NCBI GenBank assembly: GCA_028023455.1
Contig: JAQFVV010012397.1
Coordinates: 3,676,888 to 3,740,887 of the forward strand
DNA: 64,000 nucleotides
From: Epiperipatus broadwayi
Lineage: Eukaryota > Onychophora > Udeonychophora > Euonychophora > Peripatidae
Direction of reading: 5' to 3'
In this document: positions 11,921 to 20,649 of the stretch, piece by piece
Layout: every line of letters begins with the position of its first letter
How positions within the stretch are numbered: the stretch's first letter is position 1
Translations under genes and position numbers: made by a program
The notes under the pieces: generated by a model
The model's input: the letters and a program-made list of their open reading frames with translations, nothing else
The model's database searches: none
What the model was told of the DNA's origin: nothing

Positions 11921-12700
11921 CTCTTGTGTTTTTCTTAATGTTCTTAAATGTGCCAAAATTATTCCATTTTTTAAGAATGGCTCTTGCAATTGTGATAATA
12001 AAATTATAGACCTATTTGTGTTTTATACCCTATTGTTGTGTTTATAATAAAACTATTTCTGATGTTAATAAAATCATTTCTTCATCTCAACATGGTTTTA
12101 TTCCTATTAGACCTGTATAAATTAATTTGCTCACAATTTATGATCATATAACACATGTGATTAAAAATCAGCAGAGACTTAATGCTATTTATTTTGATTT
12201 ATCAAAAGCCTTTGATAAAGTAGACTGCATCATTTTTTTTTACAAATTACACAAAATGGGTTTTTTCCATTATACTTATTCAATGATTTCAACCACTTCT
12301 TATAGATGTATAGCTTATGTCAAATTCAACAATATCATGAACATAATTTAAATGTCCCTTAGGGTAGTATTATAGCACCCATCTGCTTTTTAACATTTAT
12401 ATTAATGATCTTAAGGATTGACTAAATTTTTATCCTTTATGTTATGCTGATGACTGTAAAATTTTTAGAAGAATTACTTCAGTGATTGATTGCACTCTCT
12501 TTCAGAAGATTTTTGGTGTGATCTAAATATGTTAGTGTATTTTAATAAATGTTACTTTGTTTTTATTCTATGAAATCTGAGCTTTTAATTTCTTTTATTT
12601 TATTAATTTTCATAAAATTAACCCTGTTAAATCCCAAAAAGATATGGAAGTTGTATTTTCTAGTAATGGATCCTTTTTTTGCTGATGATACAAAATTCAA
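11920..12700 (+). mobile_element. Non-LTR retrotransposon RT relic (Jockey/CR1-type)
   Basis: Reverse-transcriptase blocks are visible in order across frameshifts. Near 11945-11990 there is KCAKIIPFFKNG, the usual start of the RT domain. At 12127-12351 an open segment contains YFDLSKAFDKVD, the first catalytic block with its Asp. Near 12440-12470 there is CYADDCKIF, the A/Y-x-D-D active site. The intervening QG-type block is eroded. No endonuclease or 3' tail is recognisable. The family assignment rests on SKAFDKVD and YADD wording common to CR1/Jockey-group LINEs, so it is approximate. Confidence 0.75.
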
Positions 12701-13232
12701 ATTATTTTGATCATTATTTCTTCCCATCATTGAATATTTAAATATAGTTTATTATAGTCAGTATTTAATAAATTTTCCAAATATGACTTTTAAGAAAATA
12801 AAGTGGATATATAAAGTTTTTTTTTTTTCAAATTCATTAATCAACAAGTTATTCTCATATAATTTCAGCTATTATATATTATGAGCATTTATATATACTC
12901 AGTCTGCTTCTGTCTGTTATATTCAAGCTGGTCATTCCAATGTCCTTAAATTTTCTCCTTCATTCTGACTACACTTCTTATATAATCATATTTTTACTAA
13001 TGCTAATCATGTTAATTTAGATCATAAACAATTTTGCTTTATTCTTAAATTTGGATGCCATTTTTGATTAAATTAAATTAATTAATTTACTTATATATTT
13101 TTACTTCTTTGATCGTTACTTCCTTTTATTATTATGTTACATGCATTGTGTTTATTCTTCTTATTATGCATGAAACTTGTAAGTGGGTTACATGCTGTTG
13201 TTTAGAACTTAAAAAAATGAATTGTTGTTGTT
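12701..13232. other. A+T-rich DNA, no recognisable gene
   Basis: Probably includes decayed remnants of the preceding LINE, but I can name nothing. Confidence 0.5.
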
Positions 13233-13344
13233 TTATTATTATTATGATTATTAAGTTTCAACAATAATAAACTTTATTAATCATTTTAGTTACATAATAT
13301 TACAATGCCACTTAATTGTAGCAAGATACATGTTTAATCCTATT

Positions 13345-13560
13345 ATTGTCACAGTTCAATTTCGAGTATTACAATAGTCATTTTTTTATAGATAGACAAC
13401 TTCCATATTTCCCCATTCTTTTTTTTTATTTCATAAATAATTTCATATAAATAAAAATACAATAAAAGACAAATAACCTCCAAGATGCATTTTATGCTGA
13501 ACCAACACTCATCAGTTGGACCAGGTCATCATCTCTCATATATATCTTTATTACATGAAG
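13345..13560 (-). repeat. Family E fragment nested in LINE 3' UTR
   Basis: The LINE 3' UTR (compare 6727-6965) is interrupted between about 13345 and 13560. The right part of the interruption (13470-13560) carries the family E start, including its hammerhead motif and a short TA/GA run. The left part (13345-13470) is A+T-rich and not clearly family E. The insertion post-dates the LINE copy. Confidence 0.6.
13473..13529 (-). ncRNA. Hammerhead ribozyme-like motif, diverged family E copy
   Basis: Minus strand: distal stem I ATGACCT pairs with AGGTTAT (7 pairs, one G-U), whereas other copies have ATGATCT/AGATCAT. One U-A pair has become C-G and one G-C has become G-U, so pairing is kept. Then CCAA next to CTGATGA (13509-13515), stem II, AAAA in place of GAAA, and TTGG closing the proximal stem I. 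The second-box change inactivates it. Confidence 0.6.
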
Positions 13561-13964
13561 AGCAAATTGTCTCATTTTTATTTTCAAGCGTCAATTTACT
13601 CAACTCGTTCATTTTTGTTAAAAGTACATATCTATATAGGCATTTGTAAATGATTCAATTCACTTTGGAAGTGAGTGTCAATTAAGCATATTATTGTCAA
13701 ATAGGAGCACAATCTTGACTATACTTTCTTTAATTCTTAGGAAATAACAGATTAATTTCATCATTGTTTTTTAATTTCAAATCTCGTGGTATATCATGGA
13801 AAAGACATTATAATGGTATATGAATGTTCTTTATCTCACAGCCTTTATATTCTAGATTGTCATTCAAACCCAAAGTCCTATGATAATATTTGTTCTCATT
13901 AAAAACTTACATACTTTCTCCAAAAACCAATAAATTCATTTTTTATAACTTTGTTGCTTATCTG

Positions 13965-14320
13965 AGCAGGGACCAAGTAGCTGCATAAATATCTGGGCTG
14001 GTGATCTGCTTGTCTCTAACTAGAATTTTGATCAACTTGTTCTCAAATGTGGCTGGATGCCTTCTGGGGTTATTACCCAATACAAAAGTGCACCTAGTGC
14101 ACCAGAGTGCATATAAGATGAATGTCACAGCCCTTATGGCTGCTACAGATCTGCCTTTGTAAGTTTATATAATTTGGATCATTGTAGTGTTTTGTTTTCT
14201 GTATTTCCCCCACAGAATGCACCTAGTCTGCTCCATGACCTTACAGTTGAAAATTATGTGCTGTAAAGTTTCCTCAGCCATATGGCAAAGACCACAAAAT
14301 GGATCAACCAACATGTACAT
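13965..14320 (-). pseudogene. LINE ORF2 C-terminus with zf-RVT finger
   Basis: Minus-strand translation after a frameshift at about 14320 reads DPFCGLCHMAEETLQHIIFN and then KVMEQTRC. This is a Cys/His cluster of the type found C-terminal to the RT of plant-L1-like and several animal LINEs. The following NNPRRHPATFENKL and DIYAATWSLL match the fragment at 6436-6726 almost word for word. The finger is thought to bind RNA or DNA during target-primed reverse transcription. Confidence 0.75.
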
Positions 14321-14323
14321 TCT

Positions 14324-14815
14324 TCAGTGATGTAAAAAATATTTAGTAGGTAAAACATTCAAATTCATTTTGATTATAAAATCTAAAAACTTAGGTTCTA
14401 GTTGCCATCTTTTGTATTGCTTGATCAGACATTTGTTTCCTATTTCTAGTATTGATGGGATCTCCTCATTGTAATTATTTTGATGTATAAACTTATAGAT
14501 TTCCCAATATTTATACTTTTGCTCAAATTGATCTGAGATTGTTCTTTTCCTCCTGCATTGGTAGATAACGATTGCCAAAAAACAATCTTTTGGATGAGGC
14601 TTATCCATAGGTGTTATCTGCTCCAAGTGTCTTAATTTAGGAAATTGAGTGAGTATAGCAATCATAGCATTTTTTGTTTTGAATGTTTGAAACGTTTGTA
14701 AGCTATGCAATCCTAGTCCATTTGCTATAAGAGGGCAATTGAGTTTTGCCATTGGAATTGCCACCGTCTTTTTTCCACAGATGAGCTTGCACCATATGGA
14801 ATTAATGTGTGCCAT
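14324..14815 (-). pseudogene. LINE ORF2 segment between RT and zinc finger
   Basis: 163-residue open segment beginning MAHINSIWCKLICGKKTVAI. It is the thumb-to-finger linker of ORF2, and it is related to the plus-strand copy at 16925-17370, which shows LLWRERTVAINLQGIQWP at the equivalent place. The end, FLDFIIKMNLNVLPTKYFLH, leads into the zinc finger in another frame. Confidence 0.7.
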
Positions 14816-14830
14816 AAAATTTTTGAGAAT

Positions 14831-15540
14831 TCAGCTATAGGCATGTAATACCTTCACATATATGAACAAATATGCCTTTGAGAATAATTCAGTCATGCTT
14901 TTGACTTCTTTTTTAATCTTGGCTTGGATCTGGCATCCCATTCCAGTGACTCCTAAAAAAGAGGAAAGCTTAGAAATGGAGTAGGTTGTGCTTAATACAT
15001 TGACCCACATGGCCTTCCAGTGAGTAGTATCCAGGCTGCAGTCTTTTCTAGTTTTATGCATGTTCTGTATTGTTGTGAGAATTGTTCAAGCACTGCCTGG
15101 AGCTGTGGTATTTGCTTCTTGGTTGTCAAGAAGACTGTAATATTATCCATGTATTTGAGACATGCAATCTTCTGTGTTGTTCCAGGTATTTGAACTCCAA
15201 TGAATGTGATAGTGATTTTTTCAATAAGTGGATTGATATAATAAATAAACATTAAAGCACTCAGGGGAGATCCTTGGGGCAGTGATTGCATTGGAATGAA
15301 TGAGGGTGAATTTCTGCCATTCATAGTAACATAGAGTTCTCTGGTCAGTATCAAGTTTGCAGTTAAATATAGCAGAGCTTTGGGTATTTTAGTCTGCTTG
15401 AGCATATCCAGTAGCACAGGGATTCTCACTGAATTGAAAACTGAAGCAATGTCTATCTGCATCACCACTGTGTTGTATTTTTTCCTCACCCTAGTGGTTA
15501 TCATTATGGTCTTGAATAACAATGATGCTTGCACTGCCAA
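14831..15540 (-). pseudogene. LINE reverse transcriptase core
   Basis: 14992-15540 encodes 182 residues with RT palm blocks: VVMQIDIASVFNSVRIPVLL carries the first catalytic Asp, SLPQGSPLSALMFIYYINPL is the QG/SP block, and CLKYMDNITVFL stands where A-Y-A-D-D-I is expected, so the double Asp has become Asp-Asn and the enzyme would be dead. A second frame (14831-15061) continues with HWKAMWVNVLSTTYSISKLS and YLFIYVKVLHAYS. The product would copy its own RNA at a nicked target site. Confidence 0.85.
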
Positions 15541-15605
15541 TGATATCTTCTTTGCAAATTGTCATTCACTGCTGGTTGGTAAAATATAGGGTTCAATCTT
15601 ATCTT

Positions 15606-16064
15606 TTACAATCTTTTCCAATATTTTAATAGGAAGAGGGGCATAGATATCGGTCTAAGCTCATTTGGCATTGGTATGCTTTTCTTTTTCTTATTATACA
15701 GTACTATTGCTATGGGATATATCCCCATGTTTGGCTTAATTTCTTGAGCAAGGTGGTTTGCTAGATCCTTGAGATATTTAGCTGTAAAAAAACTTAAATG
15801 CTTGAGAATGAACAGTGGTATTCCATGGCCACCTGGGTGACAAGCATTCCTGATAGTTTTCATTTTCTCTATTATATCACTTTCACTAACTGGTAATTCA
15901 CTCTCAATCTCTCCAAACATTTTTGGTGGGAAGCAAATGTGAGGCTCAGCACTTAACTTATTTTTAAAGTATTTGAATAGTGGCATGATAATGTTATGGC
16001 CAGAGAATGTACCATCCTCAGTCTGGATGGCCATTGACACCTTTAGCTCTGAGTACATAACCAA
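15606..16064 (-). pseudogene. LINE ORF2 N-terminal RT region
   Basis: 152 residues. IIEKMKTIRNACHPGGHGIP, then PNMGIYPIAIVLYNKKKK and NELRPISMPLFLLKYWKRL form the entry to the RT domain (the usual GPDGIP ... K ... RPIS block). It is separated from the endonuclease by a frame change near 16070-16380 and from the palm by one near 15600. Confidence 0.8.
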
Positions 16065-16137
16065 AGACTACTTGATAAACTTGCAGGTCCACATGTGCTG
16101 TTTTTCCATGCAAAGCTTACTTTTTTATCATCAGATA

Positions 16138-16648
16138 TTATTCCAGTGATTCACAGGCCTTGTTATAAGCATCAGTCAGCTTTCTTATGTGTATTTGGTT
16201 ATTGTGTGTTGGAGCCATCATCATTAATCTCTGATGTAGCTGATTGGCACATTGCAGAAGCCTTGATTGTGGTGTTTGATTTCTTGTTACATGATCAACA
16301 TTGAAAGACAAGATATTTATAAAAGTTAGGTATTGCTTTATAGGATCCAGGCTCATCCCTTTAATCTTCTCCAACAGAATACTACATCTCCAAGAAAAGA
16401 AATTTCATTGAATTTGTTGGAATAAGTACTCTCATCATTTTTGTTAGCTTGTGATTAACTACTTGAAGTTTTTCTAGATTGATTGCGATTAACTGGGCAG
16501 AATGGTCAGAAAATGTGGTCGGGACCAATTTTACTTCCATTAGGTGATGCAGTGATGGTGAGTAAAAGTTCAGATCTATTAATGTTGCAAACCAACCATT
16601 ATGAAAGAAGACAGCCCCTTTTGTCAGAAAACCTTGTTCACTAATCAA
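16138..16648 (-). pseudogene. LINE APE-endonuclease C-terminus
   Basis: 16382-16648 encodes ATLIDLNFYSPSLHHLMEV followed by TFSDHSAQLIAI. The Ser-Asp-His triad and the preceding Asp match the final blocks of APE-type LINE endonucleases that nick the target. The upstream catalytic blocks are missing, so this copy is 5'-truncated. 16138-16374 continues in another frame as a linker. Confidence 0.7.
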
Positions 16649-16689
16649 TGTTGGAAATTATAGATTCTATCTTTTGTTTTTGTACTGGC

Positions 16690-17965
16690 ATATATACAAG
16701 TGCTATATTCAATGTAATTATTTTTTGAGTCAGTGTTGGTATATATACAAGTGCTATATTCATCGTAATTATTTTTTGAATCAGTGTTATTATTAGGAGA
16801 TTTGAATCAATATAAAGTATTTTGAAATTTTCAAAAGGATAATCTTGAGCAATTACTATTACAGTTAAATCTCGTATTATCTTCCATTCATTAAAATATC
16901 AAAACAGTTTCAAAACAAAATTAATCGATTGTGCATCAAACTTCTCTGGAGAGAAAGGACAGTAGCAATTAACTTGCAAGGTATACAATGGCCATACAAG
17001 TACAATGGACTGTCATTCCACTCAATACAGGCAATAATATTTAAAGAAACCCACAATACTCTGCATAATCTTATCCACTCCTTTGGATATTCCAATATAT
17101 TAAAAAAATCAACTGATTGTCCACCATCTTTTACCAAGTAATGGATATTATCACTAGTAGAACACTTAAAACTATATAACCCAATCATGCCCACTAACCT
17201 TGACCAAAAAATCACTCTATGGAAAGTGTACAACCTAATCAACTCTAATCAACAGCCCATTAAAAAGTCTAACCATAACAAACCAAAGACTAATTACATA
17301 CTTCAAAAGATGGAGTCTGGAATCCAAATTCCTTGACTTTATCATTAAAATTAATCTTAATGCACTTCCCATGAATTGGTTTCTTCATCACCAAAGAGGT
17401 CTTTTTAGCATTGACCCAATATGTGGTCTATGCTCCCATGAAGATGAAACCATAGAGCATATTATACACAGATGTTTAGGACATAAAATGCTGAAAGATA
17501 TGATCATCATCAACTCCAACATAAGAACTGACATAATTCTCTCACTTGAAAATGCCATTCATAATGGAACATTTTCAATAATAAGACTTTCCACTTTTGT
17601 CTTTTATGCCATATGGATTGTAAGATGCAAAAGCCTCATGGAATTACCACCTCCACAATCCATACCATTGTTTTATCAAATGCTCAATAAAATCAAGAAA
17701 CATGATCAGCTCCTTGCCTCCAGTAAAGCCTTTGATGACATTTGGTCATTAATCTCACTATCTTCTTCATGTTTCTCAACTCCAACCAACTCAGCCTTTT
17801 AGATTAGGCAATTTTAAACTATGCTTATATAAAACACTCTAACCATGTAAAACAGTTTTGAGCATCTCACACACTACACAAACTTTCTTCAATTTACCCA
17901 ACTACATAATGGTATAACAGTCATGTTCACATAATACATTGTAGCCAAATGCTAACAGAACATTA
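16690..17965 (+). mobile_element. Related LINE, internally deleted copy
   Basis: Plus-strand relative of the preceding LINE, arranged head-to-head with it. An endonuclease remnant (LLLGDLNQY at about 16785-16815, the GDxN block) is followed after ~100 bp by the C-terminal region, so the RT has been deleted. A 54-bp tandem duplication lies at 16684-16788 (two copies of TATATACAAGTGCTATATTC). The C-terminus diverges enough from the 13-16 kb copy to be a different subfamily. I cannot set its 3' end precisely. Confidence 0.7.
16925..17802 (+). pseudogene. LINE ORF2 C-terminal region with zf-RVT finger
   Basis: Two open segments. 16929-17141 (LLWRERTVAINLQGIQWP) is the RT thumb end. 17371-17802 (143 residues) has FSIDPICGLCSHEDETIEHI then HRCLGHKM, a clear zf-RVT cluster, and ends with KAFDDIWSLISLSSS, equivalent to DIYAATWSLL in the other family. 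Between them (17142-17370) the frame is lost. Natural stop at 17800-17802. Confidence 0.8.
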
Positions 17966-18149
17966 ATATAATAATGTTAGTGTACAATTTTTTTCATCAA
18001 GAAGTAATCACTATATATTATTAATAAATTATTATTGAAATGGAATATAATCCAATTCTGCTGTTCTTTTATTTGGATGCTTCCATGTCCATTTCCTTTT
18101 AACATTTTTCTCAAAAAAAGAATTTATAATATAAAGTTTTTTTTTTTTT

Positions 18150-18680
18150 TTTATAATATAAAGTTTTTTTCTGCAAACTCCACAAGTTTATGTCCTTTCT
18201 CATTTCTTTTACCATAATCAAATCTACCTACAACACTTTCATCTTTTATTTGTTTACTAATTCTAGCATTAAAGTTTCCCATAACAATTTTAAAATGTTG
18301 TTTAGTCTGATCAAAAGCCTTTTCTGAATTTATATAAAAATCTTCTACTATCATCACTATGAGAACTTGTTGATGCATAAACCTGAATAATCTGCATTTG
18401 GCATCTGCTATTAAGTTGAATAGCTAATCTTGCCACTCTGTCTGATACAAACATCAATCTCCATAATGTTATTTTTTCACTTTTTATTTATAATGAATTC
18501 TACTCACTTCATATTTACCAATTATGACTTTTTAAAACCAATTTAGCTCTTCACCTTTTCTTCTATCTTCACAAATTTCAATAAGGTCTGATTTAATATA
18601 AGACAGTTTTTCATCCAATTCTTGCAATCTTCCTTCACTTGAAAGTGATATGCAGTTGTAAATACCTAAATAAAAAGTCA
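18150..18680 (-). mobile_element. RTE-like LINE endonuclease fragment
   Basis: Minus-strand ORF 18151-18378 contains FKIVMGNFNARISKQIKDES and FDYGKRNEKGHKLVEFAEKN. This is the GDFNA block and downstream GERNERG-LVEFA wording typical of RTE-clade endonucleases, with Gly-Asn in place of Gly-Asp at the catalytic block. Upstream on the minus strand (18380-18660) are decayed earlier endonuclease blocks. It ends beside a poly(T) run at 18138-18152. Non-functional. Confidence 0.75.
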
Positions 18681-19416
18681 TCATCACATGACAGCCTGGG
18701 TCCATAATCAGGGATTCTTATCACCCTCTCCCTTGGGCCAACAACCACTATCTTGGCCGGTGACTTTATAATCTCATGGGAATAAGGGCCATGATTTATT
18801 TTTGTCTATCATTGTAACTATTAAAAATTTTTTTTTCATTCACACACACATTTATTTTGCCTTGTCAGGCAACTGAGAAGAAATATTATGGTGTTTCTTG
18901 ATCTTAAACTAATAGGTAAAAAGCCAATAAATTTATCATGCTGGCTAATGCATGTTGGGTGAGAAGCTCATCCATATTCATATACTACATGAATAACCAC
19001 ATAGTAATAACAGCTGCTATGACAAAAACATAAGAAGTGAACATTAGGAATTTTCCCTGCTTGGTTTCTTTAAGGTGCCCAAGAAGAATCAAAGGGTCTC
19101 TTTTCAGTTAACAGCAAACTTCTTTTTGCACTGTATGGGGATTTTTTTTTATCACGCTATGCTTTCAAAATTTTTTTGAAGTATTTATGTAATATGTTTA
19201 AAAGTTATCATTGAAAAAAGCTGTTTTTATCAGATCTCCTGATGACAAAATAATTATTTTTTTGATATTGAAATAAATTTGTTTAAGTGTTAAAAGTTAT
19301 CCTTGACAAATTAGACATAACAAAAAGGAAGGTTTAACTTAAGGGAGTCATCATGTAGTTATTTTGTTGGATATAATAAAGTTGAAAGTTATATTGCAAC
19401 CTCCAATATATATATA
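18681..19416. other. A+T-rich DNA, no recognisable gene
   Basis: I see no supported feature. Confidence 0.5.
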
Positions 19417-19616
19417 TATGATCAACAGATGGCGTTTTTACCAAAAACACGATCAAGCGTTTGTTTACATAAATGATCAAAGAGTCAGAATTAACTATCT
19501 CTTTCGTTTTAGCTCACTTTCAGATCAGCTGATTTCAAGCTATTTTGCTGTCATCAGTGAAAGACAGAGCCAACGCTTGATCGTGTTTTTGGTAAAAACG
19601 CCATCTGTTGATCATA
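19417..19616. repeat. Family C foldback with perfect 45-bp arms
   Basis: Positions 19417-19461 and 19572-19616 are exact reverse complements (45 bp, no mismatch). They enclose a 110-bp centre that holds a complete hammerhead-like motif. It sits between a (TA)n tract on the left (19407-19420) and another at 19669-19683. Perfect arms imply a recent or homogenised structure, in contrast to the decayed palindromes of families A, B and D. It could be a MITE-like element, but I see no transposase-family signature in the termini. Confidence 0.85.
19517..19563 (-). ncRNA. Hammerhead ribozyme-like motif with intact core, family C
   Basis: Minus strand reads: CTTTCA (stem I), CTGATGA (plus strand 19551-19557 as TCATCAG), stem II with AGC/GCU pairs after a C.U first position, GAAA (19533-19536 as TTTC), stem III as the perfect palindrome ATCAGCTGAT, cleavage base C (triplet AUC), and TGAAAG, which pairs perfectly over 6 bp with CTTTCA. 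Every invariant core base is present. The 10-nt palindromic stem III would favour a dimeric active form. The weak point is the first stem II pair. Confidence 0.75.
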
Positions 19617-20138
19617 AATACAAGCGTCAGCAGGCTTTAACGTGATTAAAACTTGTTTTTGTTTTTCATATATATATATATAGTAACCAGTTGGATTACA
19701 GCACACCCTAATATAGTGTATGTGCATATATATATGTAAAATAAAGGAAAAGTAGAAATAAACACAGAATAAATTTTTGTAGATATTTTTTTATATTTCC
19801 TAAAATAAAATAATAATAAGTAAAGGGTTAAATAACTCTGGGTTTAAAATAATATTTTATTCTAAAATCAAATTTTAAAATGATCTGATAAATATTATTT
19901 GTAATTCTATTTTTGAAATGTAAAAACACCATACTTGTTTTTGAAATTTTTTAATTAATTAAACAAAATTTTTATCTATTAGAAATCCCCTAAGTAAAAA
20001 TATGTATGTTTTATAAGGGATTAGGGAGATAAAAATAAAAACTCTCTTTTCAATCAAGGTGTTATTATCACCTTAGATGATTCTATAAAAGGGCTGATAA
20101 CAAAATTAGCACCAGTCTGGATAATTTTTGGTAAGAAC
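19617..20138. other. A+T-rich DNA, no recognisable gene
   Basis: Includes (TA)n at 19669-19683. Nothing else seen. Confidence 0.5.
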
Positions 20139-20208
20139 GGTCAGCTGAAAATTGATTTTAATATTTTGCTGCAACTTGATGAAATGCAGCAGTTGGTTTT
20201 AGCTGACC
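20139..20208. repeat. Short imperfect hairpin
   Basis: GGTCAGCT at 20139-20146 mirrors AGCTGACC at 20201-20208. An inner pair TTGCTGCA/TGCAGCA (about 20167-20190) frames a GATGAAA loop. It could fold as a stem-loop in RNA. No family recognised. Confidence 0.4.
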
Positions 20209-20339
20209 ATAGAATTTGCAGAATAGCTACCAAAAACTGATGTAGCTGAAGGCAAGATAGAAGACTGTTTTCCTTAGCAGGAGTTTGAATTTACATGGAG
20301 AAAAATGACCCACTTCTTTGTGCTGAAATTCATAGCCTT

Positions 20340-20626
20340 AAACATGCAGAGGATGGTTGCTTGCCTAAAATCTATTAAACCAAGACTGCTGCTTGTCTGG
20401 AACAATCCTAGACTGAAAGGGAGACCAACATTTTACATGGATTACATTTTTCCTGATTATGACAGTCACTAAAAACCAAACTCAAACATGCAGAGGACGG
20501 TTGCTTGCCTAAAATCTATCAAACCAAGACTGCTGCTTGTCTGGAACAATCCTAGACTGAAAGGGAGACCAACATTTTACATGGATTACATTTTTCTTGA
20601 TTATGACAGTCACTAAAAACCAAACT
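20340..20626. repeat. 144-bp tandem duplication
   Basis: AAACATGCAGAGGA begins at 20340 and again at 20484. The two 144-bp copies differ at only about four positions (for example GATGG/GACGG and TTTTTCC/TTTTTCT). The surroundings (20110-20640) are less A+T-rich than the neighbourhood, but contain no open frame that I can recognise. A recent local duplication, or one dimer of a satellite-like repeat. Confidence 0.9.
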
Positions 20627-20649
20627 CATGAAGAAAAATCTTCCAGCAT

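Larger units (their letters stand above)
13233..16650 (-). mobile_element. zf-RVT LINE, long decayed copy
   Basis: Minus-strand LINE, read from 16650 down to a 3' end at about 13233 that has a short TAA tail. It contains, in order, the C-terminal part of an APE endonuclease, a reverse transcriptase, a long C-terminal region with a CGLC..H..C zinc-finger block (zf-RVT type), and a 3' UTR matching the fragment at 6423-6965. Frameshifts separate all parts. A partial family E repeat (about 13345-13560) is inserted in the 3' UTR; the LINE sequence resumes on both sides. No ORF1 or upstream endonuclease is attached. Confidence 0.85.

Noticed and set aside
20139-20208. Possible structured RNA gene
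   Set aside because: A single imperfect hairpin with no conserved motif or second copy in the window is insufficient.
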